Below the pieces are notes generated by a model. The model had not been told where the DNA came from and did no database searches. It saw only the letters and a program-made list of their open reading frames with translations. Of a DNA stretch of 6,709 nucleotides, positions 1-5,890 are shown one piece after another. Numbering within the stretch: position 1 is the stretch's first letter; each line of letters begins with the position of its first letter. The position numbers were made by a program, and so were the translations under genes. This DNA comes from Bifidobacteriaceae bacterium (GTDB lineage Bacteria > Actinomycetota > Actinomycetes > Actinomycetales > WQXJ01): NCBI GenBank assembly GCA_031268115.1, contig JAIRXV010000405.1, positions 1 through 6,709 on the forward strand, in the 5' to 3' direction.

Positions 1-615
1 GCCGTCGATCTGGATGGCGTTGTCATCGTAGATGACGGTCAGGTTGGACAACTGTTGTCGCCCGGCGAGGGCGCCGGACTCGTAGGAGACCCCCTCCTGT
101 AGGTCGCCGTCCGAGGCCAGGACCCAGACGCAGCGGTCAAAAGGCGATGTGCCGCTTAGCGCGTCCGGGTCGTAGACGGCCCGCTGCCACTGGAACGACA
201 TCGCCAGGCCGACGGCCATGGCCAGGCCCTGACCCAGTGGCCCGGTGGTGACATCCACCCCAGGCGTGGCGCCCAACTCAGGATGCCCCGGCGTCCTTGA
301 GCCCAGTCGCCGAAACTGACGCAGATCGTCTATGCCAACGTCATAACCGGACAGGTGAAGTTGCGAGTACAGCAAGGCGGAGGCGTGGCCGCATGACAGG
401 ACGAAACGGTCCCGCCCGACCCAACCTGGGTCCGCCGGGTCGTGCCGCAGGTGTTTGCGAAAGATAAGTTCGATCACCGGGGCCATCGCCAAGGCCGCCC
501 CCGGATGGCCCGAGTTGGCTGTCTCAATGGCATCCAAGCACAGCCCACGACTGGCGTTGGCGGTCGCGCGGGCAGCGTCTTCGCTGATAGTCGGCTTGGC
601 CGGGGCAACTGGCAC
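1..615 (-). CDS. tkt: Transketolase, N-terminal part (partial, cut by window start)
   Basis: Thiamine-diphosphate enzyme of the non-oxidative pentose phosphate pathway, moving two-carbon ketol units between sugar phosphates in the cytosol. The minus strand reads open from a GTG at 615 to the window edge, giving 205 codons of a protein that is usually about 660-700 residues. Visible family hallmarks are NSGHPGAALAMAP (catalytic-site His at about residue 37), LSCGHASALLYS (His 77), TTGPLGQG (Gln 129) and the ThDP/metal motif SDGDLQEGVSYE starting near 168. In that motif Asp 169 and Glu 174 line up with Asp155 and Glu160 of the E. coli enzyme. YDDNAIQIDG follows, with the metal-binding Asn near 199. 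The GTG start is preceded by AAGGA at a 7-base gap. The gene is divergent from a GntR-type regulator, so it may be one of that regulator's targets. Identification is secure; only the C-terminal two thirds is unseen. Confidence 0.96.
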   Translation of the reverse strand, partial: MPVAPAKPTISEDAARATANASRGLCLDAIETANSGHPGAALAMAPVIELIFRKHLRHDPADPGWVGRDRFVLSCGHASALLYSQLHLSGYDVGIDDLRQFRRLGSRTPGHPELGATPGVDVTTGPLGQGLAMAVGLAMSFQWQRAVYDPDALSGTSPFDRCVWVLASDGDLQEGVSYESGALAGRQQLSNLTVIYDDNAIQIDG

Positions 616-622
616 GTGAGTG

Positions 623-627
623 TCCTT
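623..627 (-). promoter_or_regulatory. Shine-Dalgarno site of the transketolase gene
   Basis: On the minus strand the sequence reads AGTAAGGAC, with AAGGA ending 7 bases before the GTG at 615. It supports the GTG as start. The nearby upstream ATG on this strand runs into TGA after four codons. Confidence 0.7.
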
Positions 628-639
628 ACTCAGTAGGTT

Positions 640-673
640 GTCATTACGTCTTAGAGCATAACATCATAATGAC
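640..673. promoter_or_regulatory. Candidate operator: inverted repeat in the divergent intergenic region
   Basis: GTCATTA at 640-646 and TAATGAC at 667-673 are perfect 7-base inverted copies separated by 20 bases. A smaller TCTTAGA palindrome (650-656) lies between them. The element sits in an AT-rich stretch between the divergent transketolase and GntR-type regulator genes, where an autoregulating repressor would bind. Minus-strand TATGAT (plus 663-668) and TATGCT (plus 655-660) resemble -10 boxes for the transketolase, but I see no good -35 partner. The 20-base spacing is long for one GntR dimer, so this could be two half-sites or a chance palindrome. Function is inferred from position only. 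Confidence 0.4.
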
Positions 674-749
674 TTACACGATAGTGTGGTGCTACAGCAT
701 TTCCGCCCCGACGAGGTTGTTACACGATCCAGAAGGGATGCTCAATGAC

Positions 750-1460
750 ATGACCAAGTACGCCGATGTGCGCGACCACCTGCGGGAACGCATCTGTCAC
801 ATGTCGCCGGGGGACCGGTTGCCCTCCGAGACCGAACTCTGCGAAACCTACGCGGTCAGCCGTATCACCGCCCGCCGGGCCGTGGACGACCTGGTGCTGG
901 AAGGACGGCTCACAAGACAGCAGGGTCGCGGAACGTTTGTCGCCGATCCGCTCTTCGTCCAACACGCGCGCGAGTCGTTCGCCGACCAAGTCACCGGCTT
1001 CTTCCGCCAGCAACGCAGCCTCGGCCGCGACGTGACGACTAAGGTCCTGCGCAACGAACTAGGACAAAACAGGATGGCCGCGGAGGCCCTCGGCTTCAAC
1101 GCCGCACACAAGCTAATCACGCTCGAGCGCCTGCGCTACGTCGACAACAGCTTGCATCAGCATGTGGTGACCTACCTGCCCACCGCCTACGACGGCGTCC
1201 TTCAAACCGACTTCTCGGCCGGGTCCCTGTTCGACTACCTGGTGGGCAGGTACGGCGTGGAGCTGGCCAGAAACGACCTGGTGATCCGGATCGACCGCGT
1301 CCACGGCCTGATCGCCAGGGCGCTCGACGTGGTCGAAGGCGAAGCTGTGCTGGCAATGGACTCGACCGTGTATGACCAGGCCGGAAATCCAGTCGCCTTC
1401 GGGACCGCCCGCCTGACCCCGGAAAACGGAGAAGTCGCCTTCCGTGTCTCCAATCGGTAG
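750..1460 (+). CDS. GntR family transcriptional regulator, HutC type (UTRA domain)
   Basis: DNA-binding repressor or activator of about 236 residues, the usual size for the HutC subfamily. The N-terminal winged helix-turn-helix is clear: YADVRDHLRERI, then GDRLPSETELCETYAVSRIT (residues 21-40, recognition helix following), ARRAVDDLVLEGRL and the wing QGRGTFV ending near 64. The rest (about 85-230) matches the layout of a UTRA effector-binding domain, including LITLERLRYVD and the late AMDSTVYDQAGNPVAFG segment. UTRA regulators usually sense small metabolites such as sugar phosphates, amino sugars or histidine intermediates. The start is uncertain. The frame is open from an ATG at 669, but AGAAGGG at 731-737 suits the ATG at 750 (12-base gap), which gives the normal family N-terminus; ATG 738 sits directly on that motif. 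It is divergent from transketolase, so control of that gene plus itself is a reasonable inference. The effector cannot be read from sequence. Confidence 0.93.
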   Translation: MTKYADVRDHLRERICHMSPGDRLPSETELCETYAVSRITARRAVDDLVLEGRLTRQQGRGTFVADPLFVQHARESFADQVTGFFRQQRSLGRDVTTKVLRNELGQNRMAAEALGFNAAHKLITLERLRYVDNSLHQHVVTYLPTAYDGVLQTDFSAGSLFDYLVGRYGVELARNDLVIRIDRVHGLIARALDVVEGEAVLAMDSTVYDQAGNPVAFGTARLTPENGEVAFRVSNR

Positions 1461-1850
1461 CCAGGGTGGCGGTGGGGGCGCATCGTTGAACCGGCAGGCG
1501 TAGACGGCGTTGACCACGCCGAAGTCATTGGGGACTACTGACGCTACGGTCGTGTCGACGACAGCGTCGAGCCCCGGGGCAGCGATGCGAGGGCCACCTG
1601 GACGCTGACGATCTCCTGCTCGGCCTGTTCCGCTGCCGACCGGTCGAACGTGCCCAGCGCCGCTGCCGACCGCATTGGAAAGCAACGCGCCCGCGATTAG
1701 CGCGGTCGCGTCGGCGGCACCGATCTGGGCGAAGGAATTGACCACGCCCACTACGTTGACGTCCCTGTTACCGCACAAAGGCGAACATGATTATGCCGTC
1801 GGTCTGCCTCCACTGACGGCTGAAAGGATTGGCGTTTGACGCGACTTGGG
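1461..1850. other. No intact gene; decayed coding remnant on the minus strand
   Basis: This stretch has coding-like composition but no gene of normal form. On the minus strand, about 1650-1778 reads VVGVVNSFAQIGAADATAL followed by IAGALLSNAVGS. This faintly recalls the conserved GTVxGxxxSF...GI.EAL.TTA.GL segment of MotA/TolQ/ExbB proton-channel proteins. The frame then loses any resemblance, as expected after frameshifts. An adjacent minus-strand frame (ALGTFDRSAAEQAEQEIV) also looks protein-like, which supports a broken gene. The open minus frame continues far into the antisense of the GntR-type gene, so its length means nothing. Identity is tentative. Confidence 0.3.
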
Positions 1851-1858
1851 TCAAACGC
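1832..1858. terminator. Hairpin (9-bp perfect stem) at the end of the transposase relic
   Basis: GCGTTTGAC at 1832-1840 and GTCAAACGC at 1850-1858 are perfect inverted copies around the 9-base loop GCGACTTGG. The stem contains the TGA (1851-1853, minus strand) that ends the transposase relic. No run of T follows on either strand, so it is not a standard intrinsic terminator. It may be a terminator that has lost its T tract, or an end structure of the old insertion sequence. Confidence 0.35.
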
Positions 1859-2260
1859 TTAGTGCGTGACGTTTCTCGGCTTTGAGCGCGTTGAGGAGGG
1901 CCTGGGTCTTGTCGGCAATGGCGGGCGGGAAAGTCTGGATCGCACCGTTGACCTGGATGGTCGGCGACCGGAGCGGCCTGAGCGCGCGCAGGAACGCGCA
2001 GATCGTCCTTTCAGTCCGGCCAGGCGCCGGGCGCGGTCCAAGGCTGCCCGGTCAAACCTGAAGCCGTCTCTTCCTTTCTTGACGAACCGGGGCGTGCGCG
2101 CCGCCTTGTCACCTTCCACGACGGCTTTGGCCCGGTTGGCCTGCGCGGTCAAGGTCTTGTTGTCACGCGCGAACCGACGATGAACCGGCAGTCAGCCTCG
2201 TCCAAGGCGGCCAGGTTGCCTTGTCGCCGTCGCCCAGCCATCACCAGGACCAGACATTCC
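1851..2260 (-). pseudogene. IS1634-type transposase relic (frameshift and internal deletions)
   Basis: Broken remains of a DDE transposase of the IS1634 type, common in actinobacteria. Three blocks can be read on the minus strand. The first, about 2200-2260, reads GNLAALDEADCRFIVGSR, matching the stretch after the second catalytic Asp. The second, about 2010-2175, reads FARDNKTLTAQANRAKAVV, then KAARTPRFVKKG and RARRLAGLKG. The third, about 1851-2010, reads FLRALRPLRSPTIQVNG and ends KAEKRHALSV with TGA at 1851-1853. Block 1 is out of frame with block 2 and joins it directly; roughly 60 residues normally between them are missing. After LAGLKG the usual YVTN continuation is replaced by the third block in another frame, implying a second, larger deletion. 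The N-terminal half of a normal transposase is absent or unrecognisable. It cannot encode a working enzyme. Assignment to IS1634 rather than a related IS4-superfamily group is from memory of conserved motifs. Confidence 0.7.
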
Positions 2261-2446
2261 GTTGGGGCGCTTGCTCGCCTCGGTGCCACCGATCAATCCC
2301 GCCGCTTGAGGCATCCCGGGCGTCACGCAGCTGACGGGGACCGGGGTCTCGGCCCGTTTCGTTGCCCCCCGCAGGTCCCCCGCCGACGGGTTGTGGCGGT
2401 CACGCTCGCAAGCGTATAAACAGGTCAGCGTACATAAACAGAAGGG
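2261..2446. other. Non-coding spacer between IS relic and tRNA-Gly
   Basis: I find no recognisable protein in any frame here. The part up to about 2400 is GC-rich and may be further decayed insertion-sequence DNA. The last 45 bases turn AT-rich and hold a small hairpin (ACGCT 2402-2406, AGCGT 2411-2415, loop CGCA) and an imperfect direct repeat. Confidence 0.5.
2411..2441. repeat. Imperfect tandem direct repeat beside tRNA-Gly
   Basis: AGCGTATAAACAG at 2411-2423 is followed after GTC by AGCGTACATAAACAG at 2427-2441, the same motif with two extra bases (16-base period). It begins on the right arm of the small hairpin at 2402-2415 and ends 5 bases from the tRNA 3' end. The AT-rich sequence stands out from its surroundings. 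Position next to a tRNA 3' end is typical for integrase or excisionase binding sites, but no integrase gene is present, so that role is a guess. Confidence 0.5.
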
Positions 2447-2517
2447 AGCGGACGACGGGAATCGAACCCGCGTGGCTAGCTTGGAAGGCTAGGGCTCTAC
2501 CATTGAGCTACGTCCGC
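2447..2517 (-). tRNA. tRNA-Gly (anticodon UCC)
   Basis: On the minus strand a complete 71-base cloverleaf is readable. The acceptor GCGGACG (2517-2511) pairs with CGTCCGC, and the discriminator base is T at 2447. The D arm is GCTC-AATGGTA-GAGC. The anticodon stem CTAGC/GCTAG encloses the loop CTTCCAA, which gives anticodon TCC for GGA/GGG glycine codons. The T arm CGGGT-TCGATTC-CCG is standard up to its usual pairing. The genomic bases after the discriminator are CCCTT, so CCA is not encoded and must be added enzymatically, as is common in actinobacteria. The 3' side faces the scarred IS region. Confidence 0.97.
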
Positions 2518-2547
2518 GTTTGCTCGGGCCACCGAGCGGCGGGCTCA

Positions 2548-2553
2548 ATCCTA
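2548..2553 (-). promoter_or_regulatory. Candidate -10 box for tRNA-Gly
   Basis: The minus strand reads TAGGAT, two mismatches from TATAAT and typical of GC-rich genomes, 30 bases upstream of the mature tRNA 5' end. That spacing leaves a leader of about 24 bases for RNase P processing. No convincing -35 is seen (TCCGAT at a 17-base spacing is poor). Confidence 0.4.
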
Positions 2554-2676
2554 GCCTGAGAACCGCCGATATCGGATGCGGGCGGACGCGCGCGGGGTGG
2601 CGCGAGGTTCGGTTGCCTCCCTCAGCGCTTTGGGGCCGAGGGGCGCAAAACCCGGGGGTCGGGCGGATTGGGTCGG

Positions 2677-2712
2677 TAGGATTCGAGGGATCGGACGAGG
2701 GGTACCGATCCC
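2677..2712 (+). promoter_or_regulatory. Candidate promoter -10 and inverted repeat in the leader of the four-gene cassette
   Basis: TAGGAT at 2677-2682 could be a -10 box for the cassette, although no good -35 lies 16-18 bases upstream. Just after it, GGGATCGG (2687-2694) and CCGATCCC (2705-2712) are perfect 8-base inverted copies around a 10-base spacer. They lie at or just past the expected transcription start, a normal place for an operator or a 5' leader hairpin. GGGTCGG also occurs twice at a 14-base period (2656-2662 and 2670-2676). Regulatory function is inferred from placement. Confidence 0.35.
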
Positions 2713-2748
2713 GCCCGCGATTTCGCGCCTCACCGGGCGGCCTCACCG

Positions 2749-2754
2749 AAGGAG
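2749..2754 (+). promoter_or_regulatory. Shine-Dalgarno site that fixes the first cassette start
   Basis: AAGGAG lies 5 bases before the GTG at 2760. It argues for that GTG over the many earlier in-frame positions of the same open frame, which runs unbroken back to 2520. Confidence 0.75.
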
Positions 2755-2759
2755 AGATT

Positions 2760-3923
2760 GTGAGCGGTCCGAAAGGTTTTGGCTATGAGGTGATCTCGCC
2801 TGGCGAGTTGCGCCGGCGAGAGGATCGCGCGCGGCGCGCGCGCTGCGGTCTGCACCAGCTCACGCTGGCGAGATTGACCGCGCAGCTGGCCGCCTACGCT
2901 TCGCCTCCGCTCCCCGCGGTGCGCGAGCCGGTGCCCAAGACCCATGAGGCTTTGATCGCGTGGGAGGCGGCTTTGACCGAGACCATCGATGCGGCGCGCG
3001 CACGGTTGCGGACGGCATCGTCCGAGGCGATCATGGCGCGGCTGACCGCGAGCCGGTTGGCGGTCGATGCCGCGGGGGTCAGTCTGGGGGAGCGGTTGGC
3101 GCCCAGCGACACCAGCGCCACGAACGGGTCGGACCGTTTGGCCGCGGATGTGGACCGTTTGAATACGGACGTCGACAGAGTTGTCGAAGTGGTGGCGAGC
3201 TTGCGCGACCCGAAGATCCGTGAGGAGTTGACGGCCGCGGCCATCGGGATCGGCCAGCTTTCGAGCCTCGCGCAGGCAAAGGGCGATTTGTTGACACTCA
3301 AGACCAGGGCGGTCGGGGCGTTGCGGGCACAGGATTGCCGGGACCTGGCGCTGAACGCCGTGCTCGAAATCGCCGACATCGACTCCCAGGAAGCCAACCG
3401 GTTGCGGGCCTTGGCCGATGGGGCCTCAACCGATGCCGACGTGTCGCTCATTGCGCGGGAGGTAGCGGCGCACAAGGCGGCCCAAACCAAGGCAGCGGAT
3501 GCCGAGTTCGTTGAGGCCGCCTTGGCCGAAGTCCTAGCCGAGGCTGGCTTCAAGGTCGCCGAGGGTTTCGACTTGTCCGATTTCGGTCGGGTCGCCTTAG
3601 CTGAGCACGAGGACCACCCCGGCTATGGCGTGCGGTTCCAGGTGAGCCCGGAATCGGGGATGCTGTTCACTCGCGTTGTCGCCCAACGCGCCACGACACC
3701 TGAGGACGATGCCCGGGTCGAACGCGAGACGTGCGCGAAAGTCCACGGCGTCGCGGGGCGCCTACGCGATCGTGGAATCGGCACGGAGTTGCGCGTTGAA
3801 CGTCAGCCGGGGGAGCGGCCGGTGGACCGCAGCGAGACCTCCGCCGTGGGTGGGCGCGGAACCGGCACGGGCAAGAAGAAGCACGGGCAGCGTCGGGCGG
3901 CACCGCGGGAGCGGTCGGCATGA
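2760..3923 (+). CDS. Hypothetical helical/coiled-coil protein with C-terminal alpha/beta domain, first gene of the cassette
   Basis: A soluble 387-residue protein of unknown function, with no signal peptide or membrane segment. The N-terminus (FGYEVISPGELRRREDRARR) leads into a long Ala/Leu/Arg-rich region to about residue 245 that reads as mostly helical. DRLAADVDRLNTDVDRVVEVV (about 123-143) has coiled-coil character. A separate domain runs from about 251 (VEAALAEVLAEAGFKVAEG, then GYGVRFQVSPESGMLFTRVV) to about 360, with alternating helix and strand pattern. The tail (about 365-387) is Gly-rich then basic, with KKKHGQRR, and could bind nucleic acid or an acidic partner. The GTG start is chosen from its Shine-Dalgarno site. 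The stop codon overlaps the start of the AAA+ gene (ATGA), so it is probably translated with it and may act as its adaptor or substrate-recognition subunit. I do not recognise a named family. The function is inference from context only. Confidence 0.87.
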   Translation: MSGPKGFGYEVISPGELRRREDRARRARCGLHQLTLARLTAQLAAYASPPLPAVREPVPKTHEALIAWEAALTETIDAARARLRTASSEAIMARLTASRLAVDAAGVSLGERLAPSDTSATNGSDRLAADVDRLNTDVDRVVEVVASLRDPKIREELTAAAIGIGQLSSLAQAKGDLLTLKTRAVGALRAQDCRDLALNAVLEIADIDSQEANRLRALADGASTDADVSLIAREVAAHKAAQTKAADAEFVEAALAEVLAEAGFKVAEGFDLSDFGRVALAEHEDHPGYGVRFQVSPESGMLFTRVVAQRATTPEDDARVERETCAKVHGVAGRLRDRGIGTELRVERQPGERPVDRSETSAVGGRGTGTGKKKHGQRRAAPRERSA

Positions 3924-5890
3924 GTGCCGAGGTACGGACGGACGCGAATAGCGGGACTCCCGCCTGGCTGCGCACTGGGGAGAAGGCCACACCGATGTGG
4001 CTTCGGACCCTCTATGCCTCGCTCCCGGTTACCGCGGTCTGCATAGTCCACGGCGGCATTCACGACTTGCACCCGATCCCGTTGGGCGCCCAAGTGCGCC
4101 CGGACACCACCGTGAACGCGATCTGGAGGGTTCTTCAGGAGTGCGGCTTCCACGCGGTGCTCACGTTCGATCCGTTGGACGGGTTGAGCATCCGGCGTCT
4201 CGCAGAAGGCGTGACCGAGGACGCGATCAGGCGGGCGTTGAGCGATAGAACCAAATCGCAACTCGTGGACAACTTGCTGCAGACCCCTGCTGAGCGGGCG
4301 CTGCGGGCGACCGACGATCCAAGTGCCGCCGAGGTCAGTTTCATGGGTATGGATGCGATCGCTGAGGCGGTAGCGCAATGCGGCGAACCGGCGATGGCGT
4401 TGGTGATCGACTACGCGTCCCAGATGAGACCCGCCGCCGGTGAGAACGATCCCGGTCTGCGCCAACTGATGCTGGCTTCGCTGATGCTGGCCAACGCGCA
4501 CGCGACGCTGGACGGCCAACCGATCCGGTTCCCATGGCGAAACCGCGGCGGACTGCTGCGCCATCCGGTGGTCTGGCTGGTGGATCGCCCGGACGATCTT
4601 CCGCCTTGGCTGACAAGGGGAGATGGCATCCGCCAGATCCCGATCTCCAGCCCCGACGTGGATACCCGGCTTCGGATCGCGGAACTGTTGGTGGCTGGGC
4701 AGGTAGCGCCCGGAACGGCTGGCGGTGTGGCTCAGCGGTTCGCGGACGCCACCGAGGGCTTTTCCACGCGGGGGATGTTCGAGGCAGTGCAGTTGGCGGC
4801 CGGCACCGGCACAGTGGGGTCGGACATTGAAGGCGCCGTCCGAACCTACCGGGAAGGGCTGTCGGAGAACCCGTGGCAGTCCGCTCGTTTGCGCGAACTC
4901 CTGGCCGATGGCGAAGCCGTGTTGCGTAGGCGCGTCACCGGACAAGACGAGGCGGTCGGGCAGGTGCTGGATATCCTCAAGCGTTCGGCCCTCGGTTTGA
5001 CCGGTGCCCACCAGAAGAGGACATCGACAGCGCCACGGGGCGTGCTCTTCTTCACCGGTCCAACCGGCGTCGGCAAGACCGAGATGGCCAAGGCGATCGC
5101 CGAGGTGGTTTTCGCGGATGAGCGGGCGCTGCTGCGCTTCGACATGTCTGAGTTCCGCGACGAACACGCAAAGATGCGCCTAGTTGGGGCGCCGCCCAGC
5201 TACGTCGGTTTCGACGCCGGGGGAGAGCTAACCAACGCGATCCGCCGCCGCCCGCATTCCATCGTGCTTTTCGACGAAATCGAAAAAGCCGGGCGGGAGG
5301 TCAACGATCTCTTCTTGCAGATACTTTCCGATGGCCGGCTCACTGACGGTGCCGGGCAAACGGTTCTGTTCAACGAGGCGCTAATCGTCTTCACCTCCAA
5401 CGAAGGCGCCGATACGCCCGGTATTGCGGAGGCGGACGTGATCGATCCCGCCCAAAAATGGGCCTACAAGCGCGTCTTCCTCGATGCGATAGAACGCTAT
5501 TTTGCGCGCCCTGCCTCGGAAAACGGCCTAGGCCGGCCGGAGCTGCTGGGACGGTTGGGAGATAACATCGTTGTCTTCCTTCCGATCCAAGGCGCCACTG
5601 CCGTGAAACTGGCGAACCAGTTTATAGACAATATCCTGAGCAACGTTCGCAATCGCGTGGGCAATACGATTACTATAGCCGATTCGGCCCGTCAGCAGCT
5701 TATCGCCGTGTCGACCGAACCCAAGGATTTGGCGATGGGTGGGCGTGGGATTACGACCGCCCTAGAGAAGTACTTGGTGAATCCGCTCAGCCGCCTGTTG
5801 TTTGCCTTGGATGCTGGCTCCGCGGTGTCGATTGTTGGGGTTCGGGCCGGCGCGCACGGCCAGGTGACGTTGGAGCTCGGTTCACAATGA
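3920..5890 (+). CDS. AAA+ ATPase with degenerate first domain and ClpB/Hsp100-like second domain
   Basis: A 656-residue cytosolic ATPase. The N-terminal half (about 40-300) looks like a AAA domain without a Walker A. HGGIHDLHP (44-52) stands where the P-loop would be, LVIDYA (161-166) resembles a Walker B strand, and VVWLVDRPDDLPPWL (217-231) a sensor-1 strand. The second half is a complete Hsp100-type module: Walker A GPTGVGKT (380-387), FDMSEF, pore loop GAPPSYVGF with Tyr 428, Walker B LFDEIE (450-455), sensor-1 Asn 494, a probable arginine finger in RPELLGRL (Arg 545) and sensor-2 GGRG (Arg 609). The ClpB coiled-coil M domain is absent, and I see no ClpP-docking loop. A threading or remodelling motor acting on a protein partner is likely. 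ATG 3920 overlaps the previous stop and has GGGAG 8 bases upstream. An in-frame ATG at 3995 also has an AAGG site and gives 631 residues. The next gene overlaps its stop by ATGA. Confidence 0.93.
   Translation: MSAEVRTDANSGTPAWLRTGEKATPMWLRTLYASLPVTAVCIVHGGIHDLHPIPLGAQVRPDTTVNAIWRVLQECGFHAVLTFDPLDGLSIRRLAEGVTEDAIRRALSDRTKSQLVDNLLQTPAERALRATDDPSAAEVSFMGMDAIAEAVAQCGEPAMALVIDYASQMRPAAGENDPGLRQLMLASLMLANAHATLDGQPIRFPWRNRGGLLRHPVVWLVDRPDDLPPWLTRGDGIRQIPISSPDVDTRLRIAELLVAGQVAPGTAGGVAQRFADATEGFSTRGMFEAVQLAAGTGTVGSDIEGAVRTYREGLSENPWQSARLRELLADGEAVLRRRVTGQDEAVGQVLDILKRSALGLTGAHQKRTSTAPRGVLFFTGPTGVGKTEMAKAIAEVVFADERALLRFDMSEFRDEHAKMRLVGAPPSYVGFDAGGELTNAIRRRPHSIVLFDEIEKAGREVNDLFLQILSDGRLTDGAGQTVLFNEALIVFTSNEGADTPGIAEADVIDPAQKWAYKRVFLDAIERYFARPASENGLGRPELLGRLGDNIVVFLPIQGATAVKLANQFIDNILSNVRNRVGNTITIADSARQQLIAVSTEPKDLAMGGRGITTALEKYLVNPLSRLLFALDAGSAVSIVGVRAGAHGQVTLELGSQ

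Noticed and set aside
669..749. Start of the GntR-type regulator at ATG 669
   Set aside because: It overlaps the inverted repeat, has no ribosome site, and adds 27 residues ahead of the normal family N-terminus.
1113..1778. A 221-codon minus-strand open frame overlapping the GntR-type gene
   Set aside because: Most of it is antisense to the UTRA domain. Only the first 40 or so residues look protein-like, and these are described as a possible remnant instead.
2520..2759. Extension of the first cassette protein upstream to 2520
   Set aside because: The extra 80 residues are low-complexity Arg/Gly/Pro and cover the likely tRNA promoter. The GTG at 2760 has an AAGGAG site 5 bases upstream.
2894..3553. 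A 219-codon minus-strand open frame opposite the coiled-coil gene
   Set aside because: Ser/Ala-rich antisense translation without motifs. The plus strand has a good ribosome site and coupling to the next gene.
3803..5167. A 454-codon open frame on the minus strand opposite the AAA+ gene
   Set aside because: It lies antisense to a gene with unmistakable AAA+ motifs. High GC content makes long open antisense frames common, and its translation is rich in Arg, His and Gln with no recognisable domain.
3920..5890. Naming the AAA+ gene clpB or clpC
   Set aside because: Only the second AAA domain is ClpB-like; the first lacks Walker A and there is no M domain or ClpP loop.
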